In this document: positions 8,053 through 16,529 of the stretch, in pieces | How positions within the stretch are numbered: the stretch's first letter is position 1 | Layout: every line of letters starts with the position of its first letter | Made by a program: the position numbers and the translations under genes | Assembly (NCBI GenBank): GCA_905373795.1 | Contig: CAJPUO010000002.1 | Coordinates: 124,001-188,000 of the forward strand | DNA from: Candidatus Saccharimonadota bacterium | GTDB lineage: Bacteria; Patescibacteriota; Saccharimonadia; Saccharimonadales; Saccharimonadaceae | Direction: 5' to 3' | Length of the DNA: 64,000 nucleotides | Notes under the pieces: model-generated | Seen by the model: only the letters and a program-made list of their open reading frames with translations | Databases searched by the model: none | What the model was told of the DNA's origin: nothing

Positions 8053-8186
8053 GTAGCTCGTTCGCGAGTTGAGTTGTTGGGGACTGGCACGACGAACGGC
8101 CTGCCAAGATTGTCGCTACGGATACGATAAACCAAATCATTTTAGAATATAAACTAATTATTAGGTCGACAAGGTATCCTGTTCTA
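8053..8186 (+). ncRNA. Candidate structured 5' leader of the LysM-CHAP gene
   Basis: From the predicted transcription start (about 8054) the RNA can fold into a junction. GTAG (8053-8056) pairs with CTAC (8116-8119). Inside it are a CTCG-UUCG-CGAG tetraloop hairpin (8057-8068) and TGGCA/TGCCA (8085-8089/8102-8106). A later helix pairs GGATAC (8120-8125) with GTATCC (8174-8179), just before the start codon. AGCTCG/CGAGTT offers an alternative to the closing helix, so a switch is possible. It does not match the riboswitch classes I can recall. Confidence 0.45.
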
Positions 8187-9377
8187 TTGCGAGAAGAAAG
8201 ACAGTTTGGTAGTAGCACTGGCGGCAACGCTGATGCAAGGAGTACGGAGATTCGTAATCAAGTATCTACTCTTCGGAGTAAAAGAAGTAAGCTGCGTTCA
8301 TTTGCGGTTTATGGCGGAATATTTATTTTATTTATTTCGTTCCTAATATATGGATATAATAACGGCGAGTCGGCTGCGGCAGAAAGTAAAACAGTTGCCT
8401 CATCTAATACGAGATCATCAAAACCGCATAATGAAAATACCACAGCAAGTGCAGTGTCTGTTGATCAGCTAGCAGCAGCTACTGTAGTGACGAATCTTGC
8501 TGAAACGACTGAATTACCATCGGCTGGCGATCTGCGTGAAACTACTACGTCTCTGGGGATTAAAAAGGATTTATCGCAAAATGACGCCGAGGTAATCACG
8601 AAGCCGGAAATTGTCAAGCCTGATACTTCAGCTGGTCGCGGAATTACGACTTATGTAACGAAGAATGGCGACACTATGAATACTGTTGCTAAGAAGTTTA
8701 AGATCTCGGCGCAAACACTGCGCTGGGCTAATAATACGGATTCTGATGCAATTGAGCCAGGCAAGACTTTGACTGTGCCGTTGGTTGACGGCGTGGTTTA
8801 TACGGTTAAGAGCGGCGATACTGCTCAGTCGCTAGCGGAAAAATATAAGACTAGCGCTGAGCGAATCGTACTATATAACGATATTGAGGAAAACACAGGA
8901 CTTAATGTTGGCACTCGCGTAGTCCTGCCTGGCGGCGAATTACCGGAAACTGAACGTCCAGGCTATGTGGCTCCGCGCCCGCGTTATGGCAATCGATATG
9001 CCTCCTCTTATGGCAGCGCCTCTGGCGGTACAGCAACTAGAAGTTCGGCTATTGCCTCTGTTGGTAACAGATATGCTGCTGGTAACTGTACTTGGTATGC
9101 GTATGAACGCCGTTTGCAGTTAGGGCGTCCAATCGGTAGTTTCTGGGGTAATGCTAATACGTGGGCAGCTAGCGCCAGGGCGGCTGGTCTTCTGGTCAAT
9201 AGTACTCCAGCGCCAGGCGCAATTTTCCAGACGCGAACTGGCTATTACGGCCACGTTGGTATTGTCGAACGAGTTGAGAACGGTGTAGTTTACGTAAGCG
9301 ACATGAATTTTGCTGGATACGGTATTGTTACCCATCGTGTCCTTGATAACCCAGGCGGCTACACTTATATCCACTAA
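8187..9377 (+). CDS. Membrane-anchored LysM-CHAP cell-wall protein
   Basis: 396 aa from a TTG start; no Shine-Dalgarno is visible and the frame is open upstream, so the start is uncertain. One TM helix (38-57), a Ser/Thr-rich linker, two LysM peptidoglycan-binding modules (about 153-198 and 203-248, each with a K/S-x-GDT motif) and a C-terminal CHAP amidase/endopeptidase domain (290-396) with Cys301 in GNCTWYAY and His356 in GYYGHVGIV. It probably cuts peptide stems of the cell wall at growth or division, or acts on host wall. It has its own promoter, operator-like repeat and long leader, unlike its neighbours. Confidence 0.88.
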   Translation: MREERQFGSSTGGNADARSTEIRNQVSTLRSKRSKLRSFAVYGGIFILFISFLIYGYNNGESAAAESKTVASSNTRSSKPHNENTTASAVSVDQLAAATVVTNLAETTELPSAGDLRETTTSLGIKKDLSQNDAEVITKPEIVKPDTSAGRGITTYVTKNGDTMNTVAKKFKISAQTLRWANNTDSDAIEPGKTLTVPLVDGVVYTVKSGDTAQSLAEKYKTSAERIVLYNDIEENTGLNVGTRVVLPGGELPETERPGYVAPRPRYGNRYASSYGSASGGTATRSSAIASVGNRYAAGNCTWYAYERRLQLGRPIGSFWGNANTWAASARAAGLLVNSTPAPGAIFQTRTGYYGHVGIVERVENGVVYVSDMNFAGYGIVTHRVLDNPGGYTYIH

Positions 9378-9393
9378 GTAGATTAAGTATGTT

Positions 9394-9425
9394 AGCGCCT
9401 CCGCTATCTCTCGGGGGCGCTTTTT
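9394..9425 (+). terminator. Terminator of the LysM-CHAP gene
   Basis: AGCGCCTCCG (9394-9403) pairs with CGGGGGCGCT (9412-9421), followed by a T run. The obgE promoter follows directly. Confidence 0.85.
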
Positions 9426-9427
9426 GA

Positions 9428-9433
9428 TATACT
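9428..9433 (+). promoter_or_regulatory. obgE -10 box
   Basis: TATACT ends 6 bases before the obgE ATG; no ribosome-binding site. Leaderless start predicted. Confidence 0.6.
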
Positions 9434-9439
9434 GAAATT

Positions 9440-10759
9440 ATGTTTGTAGATACAGCGAAAGTGTTGGTACGAGCTGGCAAGGGCGGCAACGGCGCAGTCA
9501 GTTTTCGGCATGAGAAATATGTTGACAAGGGTGGCCCTGATGGTGGTGACGGCGGACGCGGTGGTGATGTGGTGTTTTTGGCGACCAAAGACCTGAATAC
9601 ACTGCTGAATTTTCGGTACAAGCCAGAGCTAAAAGCAGAAAATGGCGGCGATGGCAGTAAGCGCAACAAGCGCGGCAAAAGTGGCTCGCCGCTGGTCGTC
9701 AAAGTGCCAATGGGTACGTTGGTCAAGCGCGACGGCAAGGTAGTGGCAGATTTGACGGCAGACCAGCAACAAGCGGTCGTTGCCCGGGGTGGTGATGGTG
9801 GCTTTGGTAATGCCCACTTTACGTCCAGCACGCGCCAAGCGCCAAAGATGGCTGAACTTGGTGAGGCGGGTGAAGAATTTGAGGCAGAGCTGGAACTAAA
9901 ATTGCTGGCTGACGTTGGCTTGGTTGGCTTTCCGAATGCTGGTAAATCGACATTCTTAAGCGTGGTTTCTAATGCTCGCCCGGAAATTGCCAATTACGAA
10001 TTTACGACATTGACGCCAAATTTGGGTGTGGCGGATGTTGATGATGGTTCGGTGTTGATTGCCGATATTCCAGGACTGATTGAAGGTGCCTCGGAAGGTA
10101 AGGGGTTGGGTGACCAGTTTCTGCGTCACGTTGAGCGCACAGCTGTGTTACTGCACATGATTGATGCGTATAGTGACGATCCTGCGGAAAAATACCAGAC
10201 CATTCGCCGCGAGTTGGAAAAATATTCTGAAGAATTGGCGGCGCGTCCAGAAATCATTGCTTTGACGAAGTGTGAAGGGCTGGATGATGAGATTATTGCC
10301 ATGCAGTCGACGGCGCTACAAAATGTAGCGAACGGTTCGCCGGTGGTGGCGATTTCCTCGCAAACGCATGCTGGCGTGACTGAGCTGCTTCGTTTGCTGC
10401 GCCGTGAAGTTACTGAATATCGGGCGCGTGAGGCGGAGATGGTTGAAGAAGGGGGCGATGATCTGCCGGTAATCGCCCTGGATGCACAAGCAGCGTCTGA
10501 TGCCTGGACGGTAGAGCGGGTTGTTGGTGCGGAGCCTGAAAGCATAGACGAGGAAGATGTGGTTAGTTTCATTATCCACGGCGCTAAAATTGAAAAGTTT
10601 GCTTGCCGTACTAATTTTGATCAATTTGAATCGGTCAATCGCTTGCGTGACATCATGCGAAAAATGGGCATTACTCACGAACTAATTCGCCAGGACGCAG
10701 TGGGCGAAAGCTTAGTGCAGATCGGCGAATCGACGCCGTTTACGCTGGTTGAACAGTAG
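9440..10759 (+). CDS. obgE: GTPase ObgE/CgtA
   Basis: 439 aa. Glycine-rich Obg fold (1-158, with GGPDGGDGGRGGDV), then the G domain with G1 GFPNAGKS (163-170), switch and G3 ADIPGLIEGA, G4 near TKCE, and a C-terminal OCT domain (about 345-430). It binds the 50S subunit during assembly and links ribosome maturation to growth state. Length is normal for the family. Single gene between two leaderless promoters. Confidence 0.97.
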   Translation: MFVDTAKVLVRAGKGGNGAVSFRHEKYVDKGGPDGGDGGRGGDVVFLATKDLNTLLNFRYKPELKAENGGDGSKRNKRGKSGSPLVVKVPMGTLVKRDGKVVADLTADQQQAVVARGGDGGFGNAHFTSSTRQAPKMAELGEAGEEFEAELELKLLADVGLVGFPNAGKSTFLSVVSNARPEIANYEFTTLTPNLGVADVDDGSVLIADIPGLIEGASEGKGLGDQFLRHVERTAVLLHMIDAYSDDPAEKYQTIRRELEKYSEELAARPEIIALTKCEGLDDEIIAMQSTALQNVANGSPVVAISSQTHAGVTELLRLLRREVTEYRAREAEMVEEGGDDLPVIALDAQAASDAWTVERVVGAEPESIDEEDVVSFIIHGAKIEKFACRTNFDQFESVNRLRDIMRKMGITHELIRQDAVGESLVQIGESTPFTLVEQ

Positions 10760-10782
10760 GTTTGGGTGTCATCTCGTAGCTT

Positions 10783-10791
10783 TGCTATACT
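10783..10791 (+). promoter_or_regulatory. Exonuclease I gene promoter
   Basis: Extended -10 TGC-TATACT (10783-10791) ends 6 bases before the ATG at 10798; leaderless. Confidence 0.65.
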
Positions 10792-10797
10792 ATAGGT

Positions 10798-12213
10798 ATG
10801 GCGCAAACATTTTTCTTCTATGACCTGGAAACTAGCGGGCTAAATCCGCGGCAAGACCGCATCATGCAGTTTGCTGGGCAGCGGACGGACATGAATCTCG
10901 AGCCGATTGGTGAGCCGTATAATTTGCTGGTGACGCTGAATGATGATACTTTGCCGAGTCCTGATGCTCTGATGGTAACTGGTATCACGCCGCAAAAAAC
11001 GGTCGAGGAGGGCTACAGTGAGGCGCAGTTTGCCCGGATGTTGGGTGAGGAAATTTTCACGCCCGACACCATTGCAGTTGGTTTTAATAATATTCGATTT
11101 GACGACGAATTTATTCGCCATTTGTTGTGGCGCAATTTTCATGATCCGTACGAATGGAGCTGGAAAGACGGTCGCTCGCGTTGGGATTTGCTGGATGTGG
11201 TGCGATTGACGCGGGCACTCAGGCCGGAAGGAATCAATTGGCCGCTTGATGACAAGGGCGAGCCAAGCAACCGCCTGGAGTTGATCACCAGCGCCAATGG
11301 TATAGCCCACGAAAATGCTCATGACGCCTTGGCGGACGTAACAGCGCTGATTGCCGTGACGAAATTGATCAAGCAAAAGCAGCCGCAGCTATACGACTAT
11401 TTACTGAAAATGCGTGACAAAAAAGTAGTCCAGCAGCTGGTCAATGTGGACGACAAAAAACCGTTTGTCTATGCCAGCGGGCGCTACGATAAGGAATTTG
11501 CCAAAACCACGGTGGCCTTTCCGCTGACGACTAGTCGAAACGGCGGCGTGGTTGTCTATGATCTGCGCTATGATCCGACACCGTTTGTTGGGCTGAGTGT
11601 GGAGGAATTGTCGGCAAAGCTATTTGCTTCGTGGGAAGAGCGGCAGGCTGAGGATTTCGTCAAATTACCGGTCAAAGAATTACAGTACAATCGTTGTCCG
11701 GCGGTGGCGCCGCTGGGTGTACTGGAGCAGGGCGACGGCTGGCAGAAGATTTCGCTTGATCTGAGGACGGTGCAAAAGCACCAAAATATACTGCTGGACA
11801 ACCCAGACTTTTCTGAAAAATTACGGACTATTTTTGAAAACAAGCCAGCCTTCAAAAAACTGCCCGATCCAGAAGCGCAATTGTATGACGGCTTTTTGAA
11901 CGACCGTGATCGTATCCGTGTCGAAGCGGTACGTAATGCTGATGAGCGTGAACTGGCCGATTTTCATCCAGAGTTTCAGGACGAGCGGTTAACACCACTG
12001 CTGCTACACTACAAAGCGCGCAATTTTCCGCGCTCGCTCAGCGAAGATGATTTGGTACAGTGGGAAGCCTGGCGGAGTCAGCACTTGCAGGCGCAACTGT
12101 CGCAATTCATGGCGTCTCTACAGCGGCTAGCGTCGACGGCAACGGACGAGCAGCAGTTTATATTGCAAGAATTGCAGTTATGGGCGGAGGCGGTATTGCC
12201 GAGCAGTGACTAA
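10798..12213 (+). CDS. sbcB: Exodeoxyribonuclease I (SbcB/XonA)
   Basis: 471 aa, close to the E. coli protein. DEDDh 3'-5' exonuclease core: FYDLETSG (7-14) with the first acidic pair, GFNNIRFDDEF near 95-105 and HDALADV near 180 with the last catalytic residues. The C-terminal half matches the ExoI SH3-like and helical domains (ASGRYDKEFAKTTVAFPL). It digests single-stranded DNA from 3' ends in recombination and mismatch repair. Its presence with uvrA, uvrC, ligA and rmuC shows that DNA repair is kept in this small genome. Confidence 0.92.
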   Translation: MAQTFFFYDLETSGLNPRQDRIMQFAGQRTDMNLEPIGEPYNLLVTLNDDTLPSPDALMVTGITPQKTVEEGYSEAQFARMLGEEIFTPDTIAVGFNNIRFDDEFIRHLLWRNFHDPYEWSWKDGRSRWDLLDVVRLTRALRPEGINWPLDDKGEPSNRLELITSANGIAHENAHDALADVTALIAVTKLIKQKQPQLYDYLLKMRDKKVVQQLVNVDDKKPFVYASGRYDKEFAKTTVAFPLTTSRNGGVVVYDLRYDPTPFVGLSVEELSAKLFASWEERQAEDFVKLPVKELQYNRCPAVAPLGVLEQGDGWQKISLDLRTVQKHQNILLDNPDFSEKLRTIFENKPAFKKLPDPEAQLYDGFLNDRDRIRVEAVRNADERELADFHPEFQDERLTPLLLHYKARNFPRSLSEDDLVQWEAWRSQHLQAQLSQFMASLQRLASTATDEQQFILQELQLWAEAVLPSSD

Positions 12214-12234
12214 CTCTTGAACTTTTTAGTTAAG

Positions 12235-12501
12235 TCAATCGTCTTTTGGCGGTAGCGGACGTTGTGCTGAGTTTTCAATAGCAATAAGTATATTCAGCGC
12301 TATAGCGCCATAAAATAGCAACATCAGCCAGTATGGAATTGACATACGTGTACCAGGTATAGCACCAGCTATTATAAAATTTACAATTACATCATAAAGC
12401 CCAAATTGTAATAGCATAACAATCAGTGCACTAATAATACATATCAGTAAAATACGCAACTTGAAACTAAGGCTTTTGAAAAATTCTACTATAACATTCA
12501 T
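12235..12501 (-). CDS. Small two-TM membrane protein
   Basis: 88 aa with two TM helices (about 14-38 and 55-75) and a charged C-terminus (RPLPPKDD). No family recognised. It lies convergent to the exonuclease gene, 21 bases behind it, and divergent from the interrupted ORF at 12532. Translation starts 8 bases after an extended -10 box. Confidence 0.6.
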   Translation of the reverse strand: MNVIVEFFKSLSFKLRILLICIISALIVMLLQFGLYDVIVNFIIAGAIPGTRMSIPYWLMLLFYGAIALNILIAIENSAQRPLPPKDD

Positions 12502-12509
12502 TTGACTAC

Positions 12510-12518
12510 ACTATAGCA
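12510..12518 (-). promoter_or_regulatory. Promoter of the small two-TM protein
   Basis: Minus strand TGC-TATAGT (12518-12510), 8 bases to the ATG at 12501; leaderless. Confidence 0.6.
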
Positions 12519-12531
12519 AATGTACTATAGT

Positions 12532-12810
12532 ATGCGCAACGATAAGCAGAATGCGCTGCAGTTTGGATTAATGCAATCACTAGGTAGGCTTAAATATTTG
12601 ACAAGCTATGGTATGCCGTTTGTGCATCTAAGTGCTTGCCTTGATTGGCTAGAAGAATATCCAAATGTCTCAGCGGCATAACTGACTGGCATACTTATAC
12701 AACGGCGACGTATGGATAAAATATATGAACGACGATTTACAGAGTCTGCTCATGAGGATTTTAAAGATGAACGAGTGGACATACAGTTCACTGACTGGAA
12801 AAAGTTGTGA
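12532..12810 (+). pseudogene. Small ORF interrupted by one in-frame TAA
   Basis: ATG at 12532 opens 49 codons ending DWLEEYPNVSAA, then TAA (12679-12681). The same frame continues LTGILIQRRRMDKIYER to a TGA at 12808-12810. Read through, it is a 92-residue protein with one amphipathic helix crossing the stop, which suggests a nonsense mutation in a once intact gene. The second part could instead start at ATG 12713 (32 codons). No family recognised. This fills most of the gap before uvrA. Confidence 0.45.
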
Positions 12811-12818
12811 AAAACAGG

Positions 12819-12824
12819 TATAAT
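12819..12824 (+). promoter_or_regulatory. uvrA -10 box
   Basis: TATAAT ends 9 bases before the ATG at 12834. It shows that the upstream in-frame GTG at 12807 is not the start. Confidence 0.55.
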
Positions 12825-12833
12825 GTAGCGGTT

Positions 12834-15668
12834 ATGGTAGAGTTTATTCGCGTCAAGGGCGCCCGTGAACATAATCTGAAAAATATCGACGTGGAAATTC
12901 CGCGCGATAAATTAGTGGTGATCACTGGCCTGAGTGGCAGCGGTAAGTCGTCGCTGGCGTTTGATACGATTTACGCCGAGGGGCAGCGCCGCTATGTCGA
13001 GAGTCTGTCGAGTTATGCGCGGCAATTTTTGGGCATTATGGATAAGCCGGATGTTGATAGTATCGATGGGCTGAGTCCGGCAATTTCAATTGATCAGAAA
13101 TCAACCAGCCGTAATCCGCGTTCAACGGTGGCGACGGTGACCGAGATTTATGATTATCTGCGTCTATTGTTCGCGCGGATTGGTACGCCGCATTGCCCAG
13201 CTCTCAAGCCAGACGGCACGCGCTGCCATAAGCCGGTGTCGCGCCGCACAGCCGAGGCGATTATCCAGGAGATTGCTAAGCAATATGATGGCAAGCGGTT
13301 GCTGCTACTTGCACCAATTGTCAAAAATAAGAAGGGCGAGTTTGCGCACATTCCAGAGCAGTATCGACGGTTAGGTTACGCCCGGGTGCGCGTGGATGGC
13401 GTGGTGTATGCGCTGGATGAGTTTCCGCAGTTACAGAAAAGCTATAAGCACAGTATTGAGTTAGTGGTTGATCGCCTGGCAATGAACAATGACCTGACTA
13501 GCCGGTTGAGCCAGAGCGTCGAGCAGGCGCTAGAGCTTGGTCAGGGTGTGGTTGAGGTGCTGGATGCTGATACTGATGAATTAAAGACATTCTCGCAGCG
13601 TTATGCCTGTGTTGACCATCCGGATGAGGAGATTCCAGAGCTTGAGCCGCGTCTATTTAGTTTTAATGCACCGCAAGGGGCCTGTCCGAGCTGTACTGGA
13701 CTTGGCAGCCGGCTGGAGGTTGATCCTAATTTAGTGCTGAATGAGAATCTGACGATTGCCGAGGGTGCGATTCGGCCATACAACCGGATCAATGTCGATA
13801 ACTTTTACATGCGCAAGATTTCGGCGGTAGCCGAGGCGCATGGTTTCAGTATTCGGACGCCGGTTGGACAGTTGTCTGATGAGGCGCGCCAGAAGGTACT
13901 CTACGGTACGGGCGATCAGAAATATCCAGTACAGCTTGGTAATGGGCGGCATTATGACACAACCTATGAAGGAGTAATCCCGAATCTGGAGCGGCGTTGG
14001 AAAGAAACCGATAGCGAATTTATGCGCAAGGACATTGAGCGGTTTACGCGCCAGCGGGATTGTTATGTTTGCGGCGGTGCGCGGCTGAAGCCGGTTGTCC
14101 TGGCGGTAACGGTGCAGGGTCTAAATATCATGGATATTTGCGACCTTGGCGTTGATGATGCGCTCGACTTGTTCACTCACAAGTTAGCATTGAACGAGCA
14201 ACAAGCGATGATAGCGCGACTTATTTTGAAAGAGATTACGGCACGGCTCGGGTTTATGAGTAATGTTGGTTTGAATTACTTAGAGTTAGGGCGCGCCGCC
14301 AATACGTTGAGCGGCGGCGAGGCGCAGCGAATTCGGCTGGCAACGCAGATTGGTAGCGGTTTGCAGGGTGTGCTGTATGTGCTGGATGAGCCATCAATTG
14401 GCTTGCATCAGCGCGATAATGATCGGCTGATTGCTACACTGAAGCGTCTGCGCGACCTCGGTAATACGGTGCTGGTGGTCGAACACGACGAGGATACTAT
14501 TCGGCAGAGCAACTTTTTGATTGACATGGGACCAGGCGCTGGCGTTCATGGCGGCGCGGTGGTGGCGCTGGGTGCGCCAAATGAGGTGGCAAAATGTGCA
14601 GATAGTATCACCGGGCGGTATCTATCAGGCGTAGAAAAAATTGCCGTACCAAAACACCGCCGCCAGGTTGATGCCAGCCGTCAACTAATCGTCCGCGGGG
14701 CTCGTGAGAATAATTTGAAACAAATTGATGTGGCATTTCCGTTGGGTCTGATGACGGTAGTGTCGGGTGTCTCAGGTAGCGGTAAATCAACTCTAGTTAA
14801 TGATATTGTCGCCAAAGAATTAGCGGCACGGCTTAATCGGGCCAGCGATGTGCCAGGGGCACACGATAAAATTGAGGGTATCAAGCAGCTGGATAAAGCC
14901 ATCGTCATCGACCAGTCGCCAATTGGCCGCACGCCGCGCTCTAACCCAGCGACCTACACTGGTATTTTTACGCCAATTCGCGAACTGTTTGCCAGTACCC
15001 CTGAGGCTAATGTCCGCGGCTATAAAGCGGGGCGGTTCAGTTTTAACGTCAAGGGCGGCCGCTGCGAAAATTGTCAAGGCGACGGTATGATAAAGATCGA
15101 AATGCATTTCTTGCCGGATGTCTACGTCCAGTGCGACGAGTGTCATGGCCAGCGCTATAACCGTGAGGCGCTAGAGATTAAGTATAAAAATAAGACGATT
15201 GCTGACGTACTGAACATGACAGTTGAGCAGGCGGCAGACTTCTTTGATAGCGTACCAAATATCGCTCGGAAACTACAAACGCTGGTGGAAGTTGGTCTTG
15301 GCTATATCAAGCTTGGTCAGCCGGCAACCACCTTTTCGGGCGGCGAGGCGCAGCGGATAAAACTGGCGACGGAACTGTCCAAGCGCTCGACGGGCAAGAC
15401 AATGTATATTTTAGACGAGCCGACAACTGGGCTACATTCTGCCGATGTTAAGCGGCTGCTGGGGATTTTGCAGCAGCTGGTTGACGGCGGCAACAGTATG
15501 ATCATCATTGAGCACAATCTGGATGTGATTAAATCGGCCGACTGGATTATCGATATGGGGCCCGAGGGCGGTCTCGGCGGCGGTACGGTAGTAGCGAGCG
15601 GTACGCCAGAAGAAGTCGCCAACGTATCGGCCTCTTTTACTGGCAAGTATTTGAAGAATTTACTATAA
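12834..15668 (+). CDS. uvrA: Excinuclease ABC subunit A
   Basis: 944 aa. Damage-recognition ATPase of nucleotide excision repair. Two ABC modules: first Walker A GLSGSGKSS (33-41) and signature NTLSGGEAQRIRLA, second Walker A GVSGSGKST and signature TTFSGGEAQRIKLA. Zinc fingers: CPAL near residue 122 (degenerate), CPSCTGLG and CYVCGG, and CENCQGDG...CDECHG in the second half. Start MVEFIRVKGAREHNLKNI is conserved. uvrC is at 26446; uvrB is not in the window. Confidence 0.97.
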   Translation: MVEFIRVKGAREHNLKNIDVEIPRDKLVVITGLSGSGKSSLAFDTIYAEGQRRYVESLSSYARQFLGIMDKPDVDSIDGLSPAISIDQKSTSRNPRSTVATVTEIYDYLRLLFARIGTPHCPALKPDGTRCHKPVSRRTAEAIIQEIAKQYDGKRLLLLAPIVKNKKGEFAHIPEQYRRLGYARVRVDGVVYALDEFPQLQKSYKHSIELVVDRLAMNNDLTSRLSQSVEQALELGQGVVEVLDADTDELKTFSQRYACVDHPDEEIPELEPRLFSFNAPQGACPSCTGLGSRLEVDPNLVLNENLTIAEGAIRPYNRINVDNFYMRKISAVAEAHGFSIRTPVGQLSDEARQKVLYGTGDQKYPVQLGNGRHYDTTYEGVIPNLERRWKETDSEFMRKDIERFTRQRDCYVCGGARLKPVVLAVTVQGLNIMDICDLGVDDALDLFTHKLALNEQQAMIARLILKEITARLGFMSNVGLNYLELGRAANTLSGGEAQRIRLATQIGSGLQGVLYVLDEPSIGLHQRDNDRLIATLKRLRDLGNTVLVVEHDEDTIRQSNFLIDMGPGAGVHGGAVVALGAPNEVAKCADSITGRYLSGVEKIAVPKHRRQVDASRQLIVRGARENNLKQIDVAFPLGLMTVVSGVSGSGKSTLVNDIVAKELAARLNRASDVPGAHDKIEGIKQLDKAIVIDQSPIGRTPRSNPATYTGIFTPIRELFASTPEANVRGYKAGRFSFNVKGGRCENCQGDGMIKIEMHFLPDVYVQCDECHGQRYNREALEIKYKNKTIADVLNMTVEQAADFFDSVPNIARKLQTLVEVGLGYIKLGQPATTFSGGEAQRIKLATELSKRSTGKTMYILDEPTTGLHSADVKRLLGILQQLVDGGNSMIIIEHNLDVIKSADWIIDMGPEGGLGGGTVVASGTPEEVANVSASFTGKYLKNLL

Positions 15669-15768
15669 AAAGACGATTGAGCGATTTCTAAAATTAGTTT
15701 GACAGGAAAAGGTGCAGTATACGATGTCTAATTGAAACCAAGTAAATTAGTGCAACAATGTTTGGATT
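15669..15768. other. Intergenic between convergent uvrA and dedA
   Basis: About 100 bases. TTGACA occurs at 15701-15706 but no -10 at proper spacing follows. No convincing terminator hairpin or ORF was seen. Confidence 0.3.
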
Positions 15769-16425
15769 TTATTTCTTCCGGTGGCGGGTAGTTTTTGATA
15801 ATAAAACCAAGATCTGCTTTTTTAGTGTTGCGCGGAACGAGGGCTTTTTTAGAGCGTGGATGATCATCGGTGAGACAGACAGGAATATGATAATAAGTGC
15901 GGCAGCTTCAATGTTTATACCAGCCTTGGTTAAGAACTCTCCGGCATAAAACCCTAGATAAATAAACAGCGACGACCATAAGAACCCGCCGATTAAGTTA
16001 AAAATTAAAAAGGTTTTATAGTGCATTTTTCCAGCACCAGCAACGATTGGCGCAAATGTGCGGACGATTGGCGCGAACCTGGCCAAAACAATTGTTACTG
16101 AGCCGTGTTTGTCATAAAATTCTTCGGTTTGTTCCAAATATTTTTTCTTAAAAAATCGAGAATTTTCTTTTTCAAACAGTTTACGTCCAACTTTATGTCC
16201 AAAACTGTAGCCGACGCTATCTCCGAGTACTGCTGCTATAAAAACTAAGATTGCGAAAACATGAATATCAATATGCAGAATGTTCTGTTGAACCATATAC
16301 CCAGACGTGAACAACAAGCTATCCCCGGGAAGGACGAACCCTATAAGCAGACCCGACTCTGCGAACACTACTAATAAAATTGCTAATATGCCGAAGCTAG
16401 TAATTAAATGAACGAAGGATTCCAT
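15769..16425 (-). CDS. DedA-family membrane protein
   Basis: 218 aa. Re-entrant and TM helices with the DedA/SNARE-associated blocks: LLIGFVLPGDSLLFTSGYM (26-44), GDSVGYSFGHKVG (68-80), and ARFAPIVRTFAPIVAGAGKM (114-133) with the conserved F/Y-x-P...R...G pattern. DedA proteins are needed for membrane homeostasis; some flip undecaprenyl phosphate or phospholipids. Basic tail. Single gene, divergent from the L25 gene. Confidence 0.9.
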   Translation of the reverse strand: MESFVHLITSFGILAILLVVFAESGLLIGFVLPGDSLLFTSGYMVQQNILHIDIHVFAILVFIAAVLGDSVGYSFGHKVGRKLFEKENSRFFKKKYLEQTEEFYDKHGSVTIVLARFAPIVRTFAPIVAGAGKMHYKTFLIFNLIGGFLWSSLFIYLGFYAGEFLTKAGINIEAAALIIIFLSVSPMIIHALKKPSFRATLKKQILVLLSKTTRHRKK

Positions 16426-16433
16426 AACTATGT

Positions 16434-16442
16434 ATTATAGCA
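16434..16442 (-). promoter_or_regulatory. dedA extended -10 promoter
   Basis: Minus strand TGC-TATAAT (16442-16434), 8 bases to the ATG at 16425; leaderless. Confidence 0.65.
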
Positions 16443-16471
16443 TACAGTAACTGCTTATGGCTTATGCATTT

Positions 16472-16480
16472 TGGTATAAT
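16472..16480 (+). promoter_or_regulatory. L25 gene promoter
   Basis: Extended -10 TGG-TATAAT. Start near 16487 gives a leader of about 43 bases with AAAGGAG before the ATG. An ACCTCC earlier in the leader could pair with the ribosome-binding site. Confidence 0.6.
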
Positions 16481-16529
16481 AGAATAGTAATATAAATTTA
16501 CCTCCGAACAGGTACCCGAAAGGAGAAGT

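Noticed and set aside
8053..8186. c-di-AMP (ydaO/yuaA) riboswitch
   Set aside because: The gene context fits, but the conserved G-rich and GAACC/AGCUAAC-type segments of that class are not present.
12807..12833. GTG start for uvrA
   Set aside because: The TATAAT box at 12819-12824 falls inside it, and UvrA proteins begin at the later ATG.
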